Assembly (NCBI GenBank): GCA_034336665.1
Contig: CM067576.1
Span: forward strand, 13,817,385 to 13,881,384
Reading direction: 5' to 3'
Length of the DNA stretch: 64,000 nt
Source: Luscinia megarhynchos
Lineage: Eukaryota; Chordata; Aves; Passeriformes; Turdidae
Shown here piece by piece: positions 24,937 to 38,310 of the stretch (position 1 is its first letter; every line of letters starts with the position of its first letter). The notes under the pieces were generated by a model. That model did not search any database, was not told the origin of the DNA, and was given only the letters and a program-made list of their open reading frames with translations. A program made the translations under genes and the position numbers.

Positions 24937-27900
24937 GCCTATCTCACTGTTGAGAGGTGTTTTCAGATCTCAAAGTAATCTGTAAAACCATTATTATGTT
25001 ACATTGCCCCAACTATTTTTTTCTAGGAGAAACAAAGAGGAGAGAGAATAGATACCAGAATAGCTGTCCTAACCCCCTGCATGTGGTTACCTATCAAACA
25101 GAGCAGGAAGTGAATCTGTAATGCCAAAACAAATTTGAGGATACAAATACTAGGTTCACTGCTTTTCTTTCTGTTGAATTCTGGGTTTAGAGCTTTCAAT
25201 ATTTATAACTTCAAACTTCTCCAGTCATGCTGGCACAGATCTCAAGTGTTCTCTTCAAGCCAAGGACTTTGGTTACATGACCTCAAGTGTTGTAAATTGT
25301 ACAATAAAATAATGAATGAGACATTTGGGGGGTTTTGTTATTGTTAGTAGCAGCAGTGCTCTCACACACTCCATGGATGCTCTTCTGTTAAGGAAATACT
25401 TGAGAAATTCTTGTCTAGTCCATTTTCATGGATTTTCATTCACTATGTATCGTTCTCCTTATATGTGCATATTGTATTTCTAAAAAGCTGGAAGAGAGTT
25501 TAGGTTGCTTTTATCTTATGTTCACTTACCAAAGCACTGTCAACGTCAGTTAAAAAGTTGACTAATACAAAAAATATTAAGAAAAACATTTAAGCCAACT
25601 CACATTTACATACATACTTAGATACCTCAGAATTGTTGCGTTTCTCTTTGGAGAGTGTTCATGAGTATAACAACATATCAACGTTTATCCACGCTTAAAA
25701 TTTCAAGTACAGCATATTAAATTCAGTATTCATCGTCTCTAAAATATAATACCCCAAAAATGCACTTCTAACTACATTTGACTCTCACAACCAATTTTGG
25801 TGCAGTAATCAAAGCCTAATTTATTAGTAGCAGGAAATAAATAATAACAGAGGAATAACTGAGGAATCCTAGGCTTAGTTACAGAGAAATCAGTCTGAAA
25901 GTTGCCAGCTGGAGGAATCAGTGGGCATGAACTGCCAGCCTCTCTCAGCCTGACTGGGAGGAAAGGGGGCCTGGGGGTGAAAAGAGAGTCCTCAAATGTG
26001 TGGAACAGCCTGAGCAAGGACTGTGGGAGGAGAATCAGTCAGACTTGCTGCTGGGCTTAGCAGGAATACTGAAGGAGCAGGATGAGGAAGGTACAGCAGG
26101 GAAGTTCTCTTCAATGAGAAAGGAAAGGAACGGATTTTATGCCAAGCACAAAGGGATTGGCTGTGTGAGTGTCAGACAAGAGCAGCCCTCTGTGTGTGCT
26201 GCCAGCACAGAGCCAGATTCTCCCAGAACAGACCCTCACACCCAGCAGAGCCCCCTGCACTGTGTGATGCTGCCCTCTCCTCCTCACCTGAGCCATCACA
26301 ACTAACCAATTTTCTCACTTTATTAAGATCCTTGAGGTGAGATGGTTTGCCCCCCAATCAGTTTTTGGTTCAGAAGACACATCAAACATTTAATTGTGAT
26401 TAAAAAGTGATCATGAAATTATATCAAAAACTGGAGATAACAACCAACTTCAGGGGCTGAGGCAATGCATTTTAATAGTTATTATTTTATTCCATTAATT
26501 GTCTTGGTAAGTAATTGACTTCAATAATTTCTGAATTTATCCATTTCAAGAATTATTATTTCAAAGAATCTAAACATGTGAAACTTCTTATGTGATTGCA
26601 TGTTGAACTTTAATCTGCTACTAGAGAAAAGAAAAAATAAAGCCAGAACAAAATCAAACAAGAAAACCAGCTTCTTCTAACCAAGAAATATTCCATCAAC
26701 ACTGAACCCTCCAGCATGGCATTACAAAATAGTTTACACCTTTTATAAGTCAATGTATTTCAAATTAAATAAAGTGTAATTATAAAGAAAAATATTTTTA
26801 TCTATATTGTCAGTTTCTTGAAAAATCATTAGATTTTAGCTAGCATTATTGTTAGATTTTCCTCACAGGTATCTCTGGTACCTATACACTCTTTTTATAT
26901 ATCTTCTGTGTCATCCGAGACGTGTAATTCCATTGTGAAAATCAGAAATTACCATCTTCATAGTTCTATATTCACCCAAATATCTTCATTGATTTGGTGA
27001 CATTCACCAAAATCTTTAGACACATGTGGTATTATTCAAGTACTACATGTACCTTTCTTTTTTTGCAAGAAGGTAATGCAAATTTTGTGTTCTTGAGTTA
27101 TATGTGTAACTATTCTTGTTCATCTAAGTGCTATCTCAGCTGTTGAAACCACAGCCAAATTTAAATAGACTATTTTCCATCTGCTTTTCATATAGTAATA
27201 GTTCATTTTTGAGAATACAGAAAGTATAGAAAGCTAAAAGCTTATTTATGCAACTTAATTTTGAATATTTGAATGCACTCTAAATCTCTGAAAGAAGATA
27301 ATAAAAGGGTCATTAAAAACAGACCTGAGAAACTAATGCAGTCACTGGCAACTCTGCAAGGGAGTTTCTCTAAGGTACTGAAAATGTCAGTTTATGGCTT
27401 GTTTTAGCTCTAATTTCCAAATGCACCACCATCTTTTTTACATGTTCATGAAATCTCAAATCAGCTTTCTTCTTGAAACTGTTTTCTACACAGACCAATA
27501 AGGATAGGCAAAAAGAAAAAACTAAAGGTTAGTGGTACTTTGATTTAATGTATAATTACACAGATCTGCTATCTACATGTGCTCAAAGCAGGCACCAGCC
27601 AATATAATGTCAGCATCAAACGTAGAGAGTCAGGTAATGCTCTCATTGAACTATTGAACCCAATTCAGCTGTGCACCCAGACACGTTAAAACTTTTCCTA
27701 CAGTGGTTTCTTCTCTATTTGCATGTCATTACACTGTTTAGTTCCATATTCTGCTTCAACATTTATTACTCTACTTAAGACATTTCTTTAACCCAAACTG
27801 CTTGGTTAAGTGCCACAAATGGAACTATTCTTCAGACACATATTGCAGGATCTATACCAGAAAAAAATACATAATCATGTCATTCCTAGAGATTTAACCC

Positions 27901-30900
27901 ACCAAATTAGTCTCACTAAGGGTCCAAATTTTGCATTCTGTGTTTACTAGCATTGACTTAAAATATGTCGTTCTGCAAGAAATCCTGGCTTTGAGCTCCT
28001 GCAGATGAAGTATTCCTAAAAAGGATACCCAAACAAGTTCCCTTTAATTTCATTATACATTTGTACTTAACATTGACACAGCAGGCACAGGAATGCTTGA
28101 AAGGAGGTGGGCACATGTGTTCAGTAGGCATGGAAATGAGCTTGCCATTCCAGATGGGAGGATGTGGGGATCATTTGATGTATTCTTACAGATGGGCTCT
28201 AAATAGCTTGAAGTGTCTCAATATCCGTGAATAAGTAAAAAGAAAACAGTTAAGTGCAAACACAACTGTTGCAACCAGGACATTCCTGTTCAGCTCTAGT
28301 TTCCTAGCCCAGGAGAGAGAAACCAGGCAATTACAGATACAGCAGATTTTCCAGTATCCCATTTCAGCACCCTGCCATTGCCATACCATTGACTTCATCC
28401 CTGCACACAGAAAGATAAAACAAGTCCTTAAAATGATTTTGCTAATGGACCAGCATCTCAAAATCTGTGAAATACAATCACCTCATCAATCACTCACAAT
28501 CATTATTTTTTATATCTTCTATAAAAGGAAATGAAAGAGTAGATTACCAAACTCTATATCCATGCCTCCCCTATTCTGCCTAGTACTGCATTAACAGCCC
28601 TGACAAATGGCACACCAGCAACTCCTGAGCCAGTGACACAAGTGCAGTGATAAGCCACATAAAATATTCATAACTGGAACTTCAGATGCAGGCAGATGCC
28701 CAACAAGAGCATACAAGCTTTGTCAGGAATCATTGAGAGATTGAAAGCATACTTAAAGGATTTATTAAAGCAATCAGAAGAAGCCTCTACTCAGTCACCA
28801 TGATTGCAAGGAGTTTATGGCCATGTATTTAATCTCCCTGCTTTGTAACAGATAAGTTATACTTTCCTGTGATTTGTGCACAAAGAGTTTTCTCACTCTT
28901 TTCTAGCACTATAAAAATCAGAAGTATCATTTCTGCCTTGCTAAGTGAAGCATTAATAGGAAAGCCAGCAGCAAGATGGAACATGCAATAAATATGAAGA
29001 TTTAACATTATAAAGCTTTATATTTCACAGAATATAGTCCTAGATTATGAGATAACATTATTGCCTTTTGTTATAGGAAAAAGTCATTTGATGACAGGGA
29101 TTTCTTTTTCAGTCATTATATGCAGGGACACCAGAGTTCAACCAAAAAAAATGGTGCAAATGTAGCAATGTTAAACAGTTGTCTTAACAGCAATTAACCA
29201 AACAGCCAACACACATCAGTTCACCTTTTACAGAGAAGAGCATTAAAAATATTTTTAGTTCATAAAAAATAAGCTTGTTATTAAGGTCAGCTAGCAGGAA
29301 AAGTTACTGAAGGAGAGAAAAAGCAATTTCTAATTGAAACAAAAGAATAGAAGCAGGCAATTATACCAAAACGTGGGTGTATACATATACAGAGAGCTTA
29401 CAGTGATGTAAATAAACCCTTCTACAAGATGTGCTATGTTCTTATTTGGCACTGACCATTACTGGAGAGCTGAGCTTGTTAATATCTCCAAAAAACAGAA
29501 GAATACATTTTTTCTCTCATTTTGACTTACTGCCTACAGCTTCTTGTAGTTTGCATTGACCTTTCCTTACAGAAGCCTTGGAAACATCAGCTGTGCTCTG
29601 GAGCCATTCAAAATATTTCACATGCAGAACAGACCTGACAGACCTTGGCTTACCCGCTGATTTTGCAAGAACTATTGAAAAACTCTTCCTTATTTTGGTT
29701 CATTTTTCTCTTCAACAAAATTAGTGTGCACATAAGCAGCTTTCAAGAGTTTTCTGAAGACAAAAAAAAGCACTCCTTCATCATGGAAATGAAACTACAC
29801 GGAATGCAGGATTTGTTACAAGAACTCTACTGTTATAATCTTATGTTTCTTTTTTTTTCTTAATCTAGCAGAAGCCCTGTTTCTCATTTTCAGTGGATGT
29901 CATATGCAAAAATTTGCTTATTTTTTATTTAGAAACGTGCACGAGTGTTGCACACTTAACATAAAAGAAGGAACCTCCTCAGCCATGGAAAGACTCTTCA
30001 GTAGATACTCAAAAATGCTGAATTTTTATCCACTGTTTTTGCCCAGAACAATAGCAAAAAACAAAATGCTTAGACATAGTTCAGATCACATGAATTGCCC
30101 ACAGAGAATTTAACATCTGTCTTTCACTCCCATTCTTTGCTACACCTTTGTTATAATTCAAAGGAAGAAAGGTCTGGTGGCCTGATCAAAGGAGGGTATC
30201 ACATACTTGCTGAGTTGGGCATTTATCCAAAATCAGTTCTTATTTAGAAACTATGCAGATTTTGCCTTAGGTGTAAACACTTCCATATAAAGTAATTCCA
30301 AATATTTTATTACAAATACTCTATACCAGCTGTAAGTGCAGTAACAAAACTGAAATTTCCCCAGGTATTTAATACCATAAGAAGATCAAAGCAACTCTTC
30401 TAAAAAACTTATAGAACATGACCATTACCTTTGTTCTACTGCACTTACATTCCTGCTTCTTTATTCACACTAAAACTCAGACTGCTAAAATATTTTGCAA
30501 CATAGCATTTTTTCTCTGACAAACCATAAAAAATAACTTTCTTTCTCTGCTGACCCTGAGACTTTAGTGTGTTTAATACATGTTATGCACAAGTGTGACA
30601 TATGCATAATCATTTCCTAGTCAGACACAAAACCATCTGTCCCACCCACTTCTATTCTCTTCTAGAACAGAATAGTCTTAAAGAAATTCCAAGATCTTAG
30701 CAATCAAGAGAGCATTTACTTTACATTCTGCTCCAAAAGAAACAGAATGCACAGTGCAGAGAGGAAAATGAAGACATGAAATGGTGGCTTGGGAATGCTT
30801 ACAATTCTGTTACTGCTATACAAATATCTCTGGGTTCCAATCATGCAGTGCAGATCTGTTGTTTTAGTTTGTCTGGTACTCAAAACCCATAATTTTGTTC

Positions 30901-32797
30901 TAAACTTTCAAACTAAATAAAACAAATGCAAAGAGCAATTCAGACACAGTCCAAGAATTACACAGCTTCCTCCTCAAAGTAAAAATTAATCACAATTTGC
31001 AAAATTTGTTGTGAATGAAAACATATGTAGATGCCCTTCAGAGTTCTTGCACAAACAAAATCCACTTTCACCTACCAATTTTTTAACAACAGATATATAA
31101 GTGAAAGTGCAGTCACTTTTAGCCAATGCCTAATGAATCCATAACTGTCCATCACCCAGGGAACTTAGAAACTTTGTAAAGTTGTAAGGGTTAAACTGTC
31201 TTGGAGAATATTTTACAGGTTCAGAAAAACCTCAACCTCTTTTATGTTTTAACTGTAGCCCACATTAAAAGGTTTTATTTCAAATCAGAACTCCATATCT
31301 AACAGAGAAATTGTTACATGAAGACAAATTTTCATGTTAAATGAATAATAAATTATAGGTTATATGTCTCTTTGATTTTAGAGGATACATAATTTACAAC
31401 AATAAATAATTAACATATCAAAGGATTCTAATTTAACTGATGCCTTCAGCACCAGCACAGCCAAAGTACAAAACATTCTGTTTGGTGCTTATAATCCATA
31501 TTTTTGGTGGAGATGAGTAGCTGTATACATGTAGTTATTATGTTTTCCAGTATGCTATTTTTGCTTATCACTTAAAAGTATTAATAAATATCAGAAAGTT
31601 CAATTTCTGACATATGATCTGTAAGCATGCTGCATCAGAGGCAAAAAAGCATGCATAATGAGCAGTGTGCTGTTATAAACAGCATTTCAGCCAGAAATAC
31701 CTAATGCAAGTTTTATTTTTGAGTGGTCTTAAACCTTTCATTGGGTGCCTTTAAGGCAGCTTATAGATGTAGCAAAAATCATTTTCATAGAAAACGGCTC
31801 ATCTTTGTGTTCTTTCATTAGGATAACATCTATGCCTTCACCAAAAGTTCTTCATAACAGACAAGACCAAGAATGACCAAAAAGCAAGTTTTTTTCTCAC
31901 TATTCCATAACTATAATTAAAGCAACATGCAGGCAAGTAATTCCAGTTATTCAAGTAATGCTGCTGCAAAATAGGTGACACAGACCTCTCTGGAGAGGAA
32001 GCCAGGCTGGACCAGAGCTGCAAAACCCACACCTGAGGAGCTTACCAAGGAAAGCCAGGACAGCCCTTCCTAGAGAGCACCAATTGGGTTATAGAGCAAG
32101 CCCTGAGCCCACATCATCCCTGGAACATCCCTCTGGTGTGAAGAAACACCTGAGCCTTCTTTGTCAGTGAGAGCATCCATGGCTTCACTTCCAGCACACA
32201 CAAAGAAAATGTTTTCTCCTTGAAGACCACAATCATCCTGCAGCTGGACAGTTGTGACTGCAGCTTATGGGTAGGCAGAAGATCATTTTTAGCAGGCTGA
32301 GCCTATTGCCAGGTTTATAACCAAACCCAACAATAAACAGGTAACTCATTGATGGAGGTGCAATGGAGCTCTCCTGGTTTGCTTCCTTTGAGAGGCCCAG
32401 GGCACATGTCCCTCAGCTGGGTCCATCCTGCAGGAAGACACTGGCCCCTCCCCATCCCCATCTGTTCCTGCACAGACAGGGACTCAGGCATGCCACAGCT
32501 CTGCACCCCTCCTCACCCAGCTCCAGACCCTGCTGTTTGAAGAGGACACTTGCCCAGCAGTGTGAGCTGAAGCAGGAGATGGAGCCTGCAGCCCAGAGCA
32601 GCCTCCTGCCCCTTCTGCTTTGTGACCTCACTCGAGAACTTCTCCACCAGTGTCCATCAAGAGCAAAGGAACCTACATTCTTCATCATATACAGAGCTGT
32701 GGCTGTTACAGGTCCAGGGAAAATCTTAAAGGATTTTTCCAGTCTAACTTTCTCAGGCTCAGCTAGGGTTTTTCCCAAGCTAGAAACCGTTCTCTAA

Positions 32798-33025
32798 TGT
32801 AAACATAAGAGAAAGAATTATAACAAAAGATAAACACCTGCTGGATCCGTGAGAAAGCCTGGGACAAGAGGTGTTTCCTTGTCTGACCAATGAATCTTTT
32901 CATATTTTGTTTTGCACGAAGTCTCTCATTTAAAGCCATGGTTTTCTTCAATAAATTGCTCTTTCTTGCATCCTGCAAGAGGAGTCATGTTACTGTGTTC
33001 ACTCGCTGCTCTGTAACCCCACTCA
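32798..33025 (+). mobile_element. Candidate short solo LTR
   Basis: The block starts TGTAAACATAAGAG and ends near ACTCA or the following GTAACA. It contains a CCAAT box at 32887-32891, a TATA-like ATTTAAAG at 32928-32935 and AATAAA at 32950-32955, followed by a CT/TG-rich segment (TTGCTCTTTCTTGCATCC). That order and spacing is typical of a compact retroviral LTR, and the AATAAATTGCTCTTTCTTGC stretch resembles the R/U5 of LTRs common in songbirds (recognised from memory, not checked). No clear target-site duplication is visible and no internal retroviral sequence adjoins it. Confidence 0.5.
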
Positions 33026-34159
33026 GTAACACAGAAGAAAGTGTGACTGAATAGTCCTGCATTTCTCAAAGTCCTTGATGTTGAATATCAGCTTCTGTGA
33101 GGTCACAAGAATGAAAATTATGCAAAAGATTGCAAAGAAAAATCTAGAGTAGTTTATCTTAAATATATATGTACACACGCACAATTTGTAACAAGTATTT
33201 GCATTGGAATTCAGAAGGCTGCCTAAAAAAAGCATTTGGTTCTTTTTCTTAGAGTAAGTGTTGTGGTTGGAATAAAAAGTGCTGTTCAGTTGCAAATGGC
33301 AGTCAAGAGTCTGAGTTCAGGCTAAGAAAAGAGAAATCAAACAAGTGTGCAATTATAAAAAATAGATATAATTTTCACACCCAGAAAAATACATTAAAAA
33401 ATTTTATGTCAATGGAACAAAGATTTCATCAAAAATGTTTGCATGGAGAGACCCTTAATTACAGCCATGATAAGGAAAGCATCTCTGCAATCCATTTGTA
33501 ATCACAGAAAGCCTTATGAAATACAGCTTTAAGAAGGAAAGTTAAAAGGCTGTGGTCTAACAAAAATTAGTAGTTATTTTCTAACACACAAGGTTTGTCA
33601 ATAGCATGATTAAAGATCACCAGAGAGCAGTGTTAAAATGTCTCAGATTGGATCCAGAGTTATAACTTGTTTTCTCCTTTAAGCACACATTATTCCTGGC
33701 TTTACTACATATGTATAAAAAGACCCAAAGCTAGGACAGTACAGCAGGGCAAACACTTAATGAGTCAATTCCTATGCAAATATTTCAATGAATCAAATCG
33801 GACTTAAATCCCAGTGTGGTCATTTTTGCAGTTCCTACACCTGCATATTTGAGTCCTATTTAAGGATAAGGGGTCATTAAGCACTTTGTATCTGTATAAC
33901 CACATGTATATGCTAATTATGCATTTACTTTATCCCAGGTCCAATGACAGCAGCACCTGGCTGACAGGTTCAGGCAGCAACACAGTTTGGGCCTTGTAGT
34001 ACAAAGGATTAATCAGGATATAAACTGCATTCAGGCCCTGACAGGAGTCCTGAGAAATCTGAAAACACTTTCTACATGTATTTTCACCAGCACTCAGAGC
34101 TAGCTGAAGAGCAGTGTGTGTATGGACCATGGCAGAATGCAGACACAAGAACATCAGCC
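33026..34159. other. Unassigned AT-rich non-coding DNA
   Basis: I see no gene, repeat or RNA. Short frames of 74-90 codons on the minus strand have no recognisable product. Confidence 0.5.
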
Positions 34160-34580
34160 ATTGTTCAATAACATGTTGTTTGTTTGGGGTTTAATGACCT
34201 GTGATTTGGTACAGGTCTCTTTGTCTGAATGGAATGAGTTTACATGCCCAAGATCTCAGCAGTGGAGTGAAGCTGCAGGGCTATTCCAGTGAGTTTCCTT
34301 GCTGGAATGACAGCCCAGAGCACTCAGCTTGCCCTTTATCTTTAAAGATAATTATTTGTCTACTGTTTCACGGCGAGCAGTTCTGATGAATAGTGCAATT
34401 AACCTTTCCATTATTAAAACAATTAATTGCAAAAATTAAAGACATGACAAGGGCTAAATACTAATGCATAAATTATCAGGTTCAGGAATTGTAATTATTA
34501 ATCTATGTACACTAATTGTGAAATAAACAAAGAGGACAAATTGTAATCAGAAGTCAGTGCTGGAATTGATGGTCATTTGT
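34160..34580. promoter_or_regulatory. Candidate conserved regulatory element (homeodomain/POU cluster)
   Basis: This is the densest motif cluster in the window. It includes GGTTTAATGACC near 34189, CAATTAACC near 34397, CCATTATTAAAAC near 34409, the 10-bp palindrome CAATTAATTG at 34420-34429, a POU-type ATGCATAAATTA at 34464-34475, TGTAATTATTAATC near 34490 and CACTAATTGTG near 34510. A GC-richer, non-repetitive core (34220-34385) lies beside it, with CpG-containing CACGGCGAGC near 34369. The combination of unique sequence and homeodomain/POU sites is typical of deeply conserved developmental enhancers. Function is inferred. Confidence 0.45.
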
Positions 34581-34721
34581 TTTTCTTGTAAAAAGAGAAA
34601 TGACCATTTTGCTTTTGACATACAGGATTAATCATAGCAAGCTTTAAACTAGGGTATTTTTTTCTCTTGTGAATTATGTAGGATCCAAAAATATCTAAAG
34701 TTCAGTTTTGCTTCTACAGCA

Positions 34722-34755
34722 ATGTAAGATTACATCAATATATGTAAGATTACAT
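34722..34755. repeat. Twofold 20-bp repeat of a palindromic 14-mer
   Basis: ATGTAAGATTACAT occurs at 34722-34735 and again at 34742-34755, exactly 20 bases apart. The 14-mer is itself an inverted repeat (ATGTAA GA TTACAT), so four ATGTAA half-sites alternate in orientation, about two helical turns per repeat. It could be a local tandem duplication. Confidence 0.85.
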
Positions 34756-34867
34756 GTCAATATAAAAATATGGGCTAAACTACTCCTGCAGTGAATCTCC
34801 ACCATATTTTCCTTTCATGTAGCTATAATTTGACTAAATATTCTTGTGGAATTCTTCTAACAATGTA

Positions 34868-34887
34868 ATATTGCAATGTTGCAATAT
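34868..34887. repeat. Perfect 9-2-9 inverted repeat
   Basis: ATATTGCAATGTTGCAATAT is a perfect inverted repeat with a two-base centre. TTGCAAT is a C/EBP-type half-site word, so this could be a bZIP-binding palindrome or a chance hairpin in AT-rich DNA. Confidence 0.8.
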
Positions 34888-37800
34888 ACAGTATTAAAAA
34901 TCCCACAGATCAGACACATGGCCATATAACCCTTGATGATTAATATCAACAATGAAGTATTTCATCTATGGGAGGAGCATGGGCACAGCTGTGCTACTGA
35001 AGGTGTGTTTGTAGGAGAAACAACACAGATAGACCTAGTCAAGAATTTTTTTTTTTCCTATGGAAGTGTCAACATTTCAACAGTTTCATAATCTGTCACC
35101 TTAAAGATAGGGATATAGCTATGAAGATTAATATTGACCCATTGTTTTGTGCCAGAAATAATGAAAAGAACATCCAACTTTAATCATGTTTACTGCTCTC
35201 AAGCAGTTCTGTCTCCTCGGCCTCCTTCTCCCCCCATTCCCACTAAAAGTACACTTTTCCTTAGAGCAGGACCACCTTCCTCTGAGTCATTGCTTTAAAA
35301 GGTGTGATGCTGCCACAGCAGGGTTCAAACACTGAGCAATGGTCTCCTGAGATAAGTGATGGGGCATCAGCTGCTGTCACTGCAGCCCAACAGAGCTGCT
35401 TTCTTCCTTCCATACTCTTTGTAACAGGATGCATTTAACAAGTTTCAAATGGTTTCATCAATTTAAAAAAACAAACAAACTCAATCAAAACCAGAGAAAT
35501 TAACAAAAACAAAAACAATCCCAGCCAAAACAATCCCTCCTCCACAGAACTCCATCATGTAAAGGCACAATTATAAAACATCAGGTAAGTTAGTTGTCTC
35601 TATAAACTATCTATGGCAGTACTTGATGCAGGAATATTTTGATTGGGAGTTCTATGAAATCCAGGAGTTGGATAATGATGATGTTAAAACCCACAGTGCC
35701 AGAGACCTTTAGCACTAGAGAAAAGGCTTCAAAGAACAGTCAGTGTGCTGAAGGAAGGACATTTTGCTCGGAGAAGGACATCATCCCCTCACACCTCTGG
35801 AAAGAAAAGCAGATTTTTTTCCTTTGAAACCAGGTCCCATTTCATATATTTATTTTTGCAGGTCACCTTTGGTCCCACACATAACTCCAGTGTCAGTGAC
35901 TGGATTACTCATACTTCACTGAAACCATGCCACCTACATAGAAAAAAAAGTGTGAAAAATTCCTGAAGAACTGTTAGGCAATTATCAGCTGGCTCACACT
36001 TGGCCTTGTAGCTGGCCAGCTGACTCCAAAATCTCGTGTCCTGGTAAGCATTGTGGCATACTTACATAATGAGTTTACAGCCTAATTTTCACACTGTCAG
36101 TTTCAAACCAAACAGCTCTAGATATCTGGTAATTCATTGAATGTTTCAACAAGTGCCTTGTTTCACAAGTACCATGGTTTTGGCAGCAATACATTGATGA
36201 GGAAACGACTCAAATAATCAGTCTCTTCGGAAGTGTCAAGGGCATAGGGGGCATGTGCAGGATCTCCAGAACCACTCACCCCTTGGTAAGGCAGCACAAC
36301 TACAGTCAAAATAATAACAAAAATCAAGGCATCCTTTTATAGTGCAGTGTATGAGACTAGTAAATGACATTATTTTTATAATCATCTTTTCACAGGGACA
36401 GTATCACAGAGAACATTAATTGATAATAAATTCTGAATTATTAGACAAAGTTCTGCCAAATCCTCTTTCATAGCTTCTCATTCTTTTGATTACTTTGTTG
36501 TCTGTACACTGTTACAAAATTTGCATTTATTCATGCCAAGGATACAGCTAAAAAGGGCAATGGAACAGTACACATTCTGAAAACAGCCATATCACTCATA
36601 ACGAGGTACAGTTTAGACATAATCCAAGAGTTAATTATAAATGTTTGTGCTTCAATGTCAATGCAGGAAAATATAATCTTGTTACAATATAAAAAGTTAT
36701 TATATAATGGTCTTTTCTAAAATACAGTTTACTAGAGCATAGCAGGTGGCAGACAGAAGGCTGAAAACTGTAACAAGCAATTACATTACAGAATTTTTTC
36801 CCTGCAGTTTCATTAGCTAAATTTCTTCCTATTTTAATCTCATCTTTTTAATAATGTGTCAGGACTGACACTCCAGAGGACATGAGACTCAGAAAGGTCA
36901 TGGTTGAAAAAATGCATCTATTTAACTTTTCTCTTCAACCAGCTTTAAAAATTAATTTATCTGATTGCTCAGGCTATTATATAAAATTTGTTGGATTTTG
37001 TGTATTACTAATAGGTACCTTCCTTGTATTTTTGCTCACTATTGCCTAGGTGAGGTTTTTCTAATTCTTGCTGATGGCTGATTAAAGAAATAATAAAACA
37101 GTGACAGAAGTCAATTCTGCAAAGTTCCCACAAGGCTTCAAACAGATCTGGAGTTAAAGAGAAGGAAAGCATCAGAAAGGTTTCCAAACACAGTCTTGGG
37201 GTACAGTATTATTTTAGCTATTCACTTCACTTCCACACCATATACCCACACACTTAGCAGTGCTGCCAGCCCAAGAAAGCTGCCTTAAGCCTATCCAGAA
37301 ACAAAGGAGCAGAGCTGGTCACATCATTACTTTTCAGGTGTGCTCAGGTAAATACATGAATTTGCTATCAACTCATAACATAGAACAACTACATAAAATA
37401 AGTCAATTCCAAAATATCTTCCTGGAAATATCTTAAAACTTTTTCAGTGTTTGATGAGGTTTGTAGAGACCTGGGGAAAAATCAATTAAATGAAGCATCT
37501 CTAATTTTTTTTTTCTTTTAATTTTTAACCTTTTTTCATTTTCATAAAGCCTGTATGTATCTTGCTTCCAAAGCTACTTTTCGGGGGATCAGAATGGTTA
37601 CATTTTTGATAGAGAAATTAAACTTCTGAAAGATCTGTCTTATCTTTAGTGAAATACTAAGGCATATATAAAGGCTGATTTTAATCCCAAATAAATCCAG
37701 ATTAGCTATGATGAAGAGAATGAAATTACAGTATTTCATGAATGAATGGTGAGAACTGACCTTTTTTTACAGAGTTTTATAAAGAAATATTGACAGACAT

Positions 37801-38059
37801 TCTTGGGGGACTAGGAAGTAGTTCCCTAGTTATTAGAGGCTGCAGCAGTCAAGAGAATTAGTCAGTAGAGGAAAAGAATCAAAACAATGTCACAAGATGA
37901 GGCCTTGAATAATTTGGGAAAAACATTCACCCATCACCTTTTACACTTGAGATGCAAGGTATTTCCCTGGCATTGAGGTTTTGTGCATGCTCTTGGTTTC
38001 ATGCAAGTTTGGAAAGAATTATCAGTGGACTATTTTAGTTATACCTCCCAAGATACACT
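34888..38059. other. Unassigned AT-rich non-coding DNA
   Basis: No gene or transposon was recognised. A low-complexity A-rich stretch occupies 35464-35533. Open frames do not exceed 75 codons. Confidence 0.5.
35464..35533. repeat. A-rich (CAAA)-like low-complexity tract
   Basis: Repeated CAAA and CAAAAA words are interrupted by a few other bases. It resembles the other A/C-rich tracts in the window. Confidence 0.7.
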
Positions 38060-38310
38060 AACCCAGTGAATTCAAATATGCAAATGTTTTGGATCTGTAA
38101 ATTAATTGCACTGTCCTCGTGTACCAACATGTTACTGAATGTGTTAAAGCCAAGCTTGCCATGGAAGCTGTTTGTGGCCCTTGGGAGCTGTGCAAATTAG
38201 TAAGTATAGCTCACTGTATAGAAGTGACATAAATAAGAAACAAATTACAGTACATTTACTGCAGCTAGTGCACAATTTTTCCTTTACATTCCAAAAGTAG
38301 ATCAGTTCCC
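38060..38310. promoter_or_regulatory. Candidate regulatory element with an octamer site
   Basis: A perfect octamer ATGCAAAT lies at 38078-38085, followed by GTAAATTAATTGCAC near 38097, GTGCAAATTAG near 38191 and CTGCAGCTAG near 38260, in unique sequence. Octamer plus homeodomain words suggest POU-factor input. This is inference, and the cluster is weaker than the one at 34160. Confidence 0.25.

Larger units (their letters stand above)
23791..32797. other. Unassigned non-coding DNA with three GC-richer patches
   Basis: No gene is recognised. GC-richer patches lie at about 24190-24540, 25900-26310 and 32040-32790. The last contains a 144-codon plus-strand frame and an overlapping 121-codon minus-strand frame. 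Neither has a recognisable domain and the two conflict, so both look like chance frames in GC-richer DNA. Between the patches the sequence is AT-rich and appears single-copy. Confidence 0.5.

Noticed and set aside
32363..32797. A 144-codon plus-strand frame with an overlapping 121-codon minus-strand frame
   Set aside because: There is no recognisable domain, the two strands conflict, and both fall in a GC-richer patch where stop codons are rarer.
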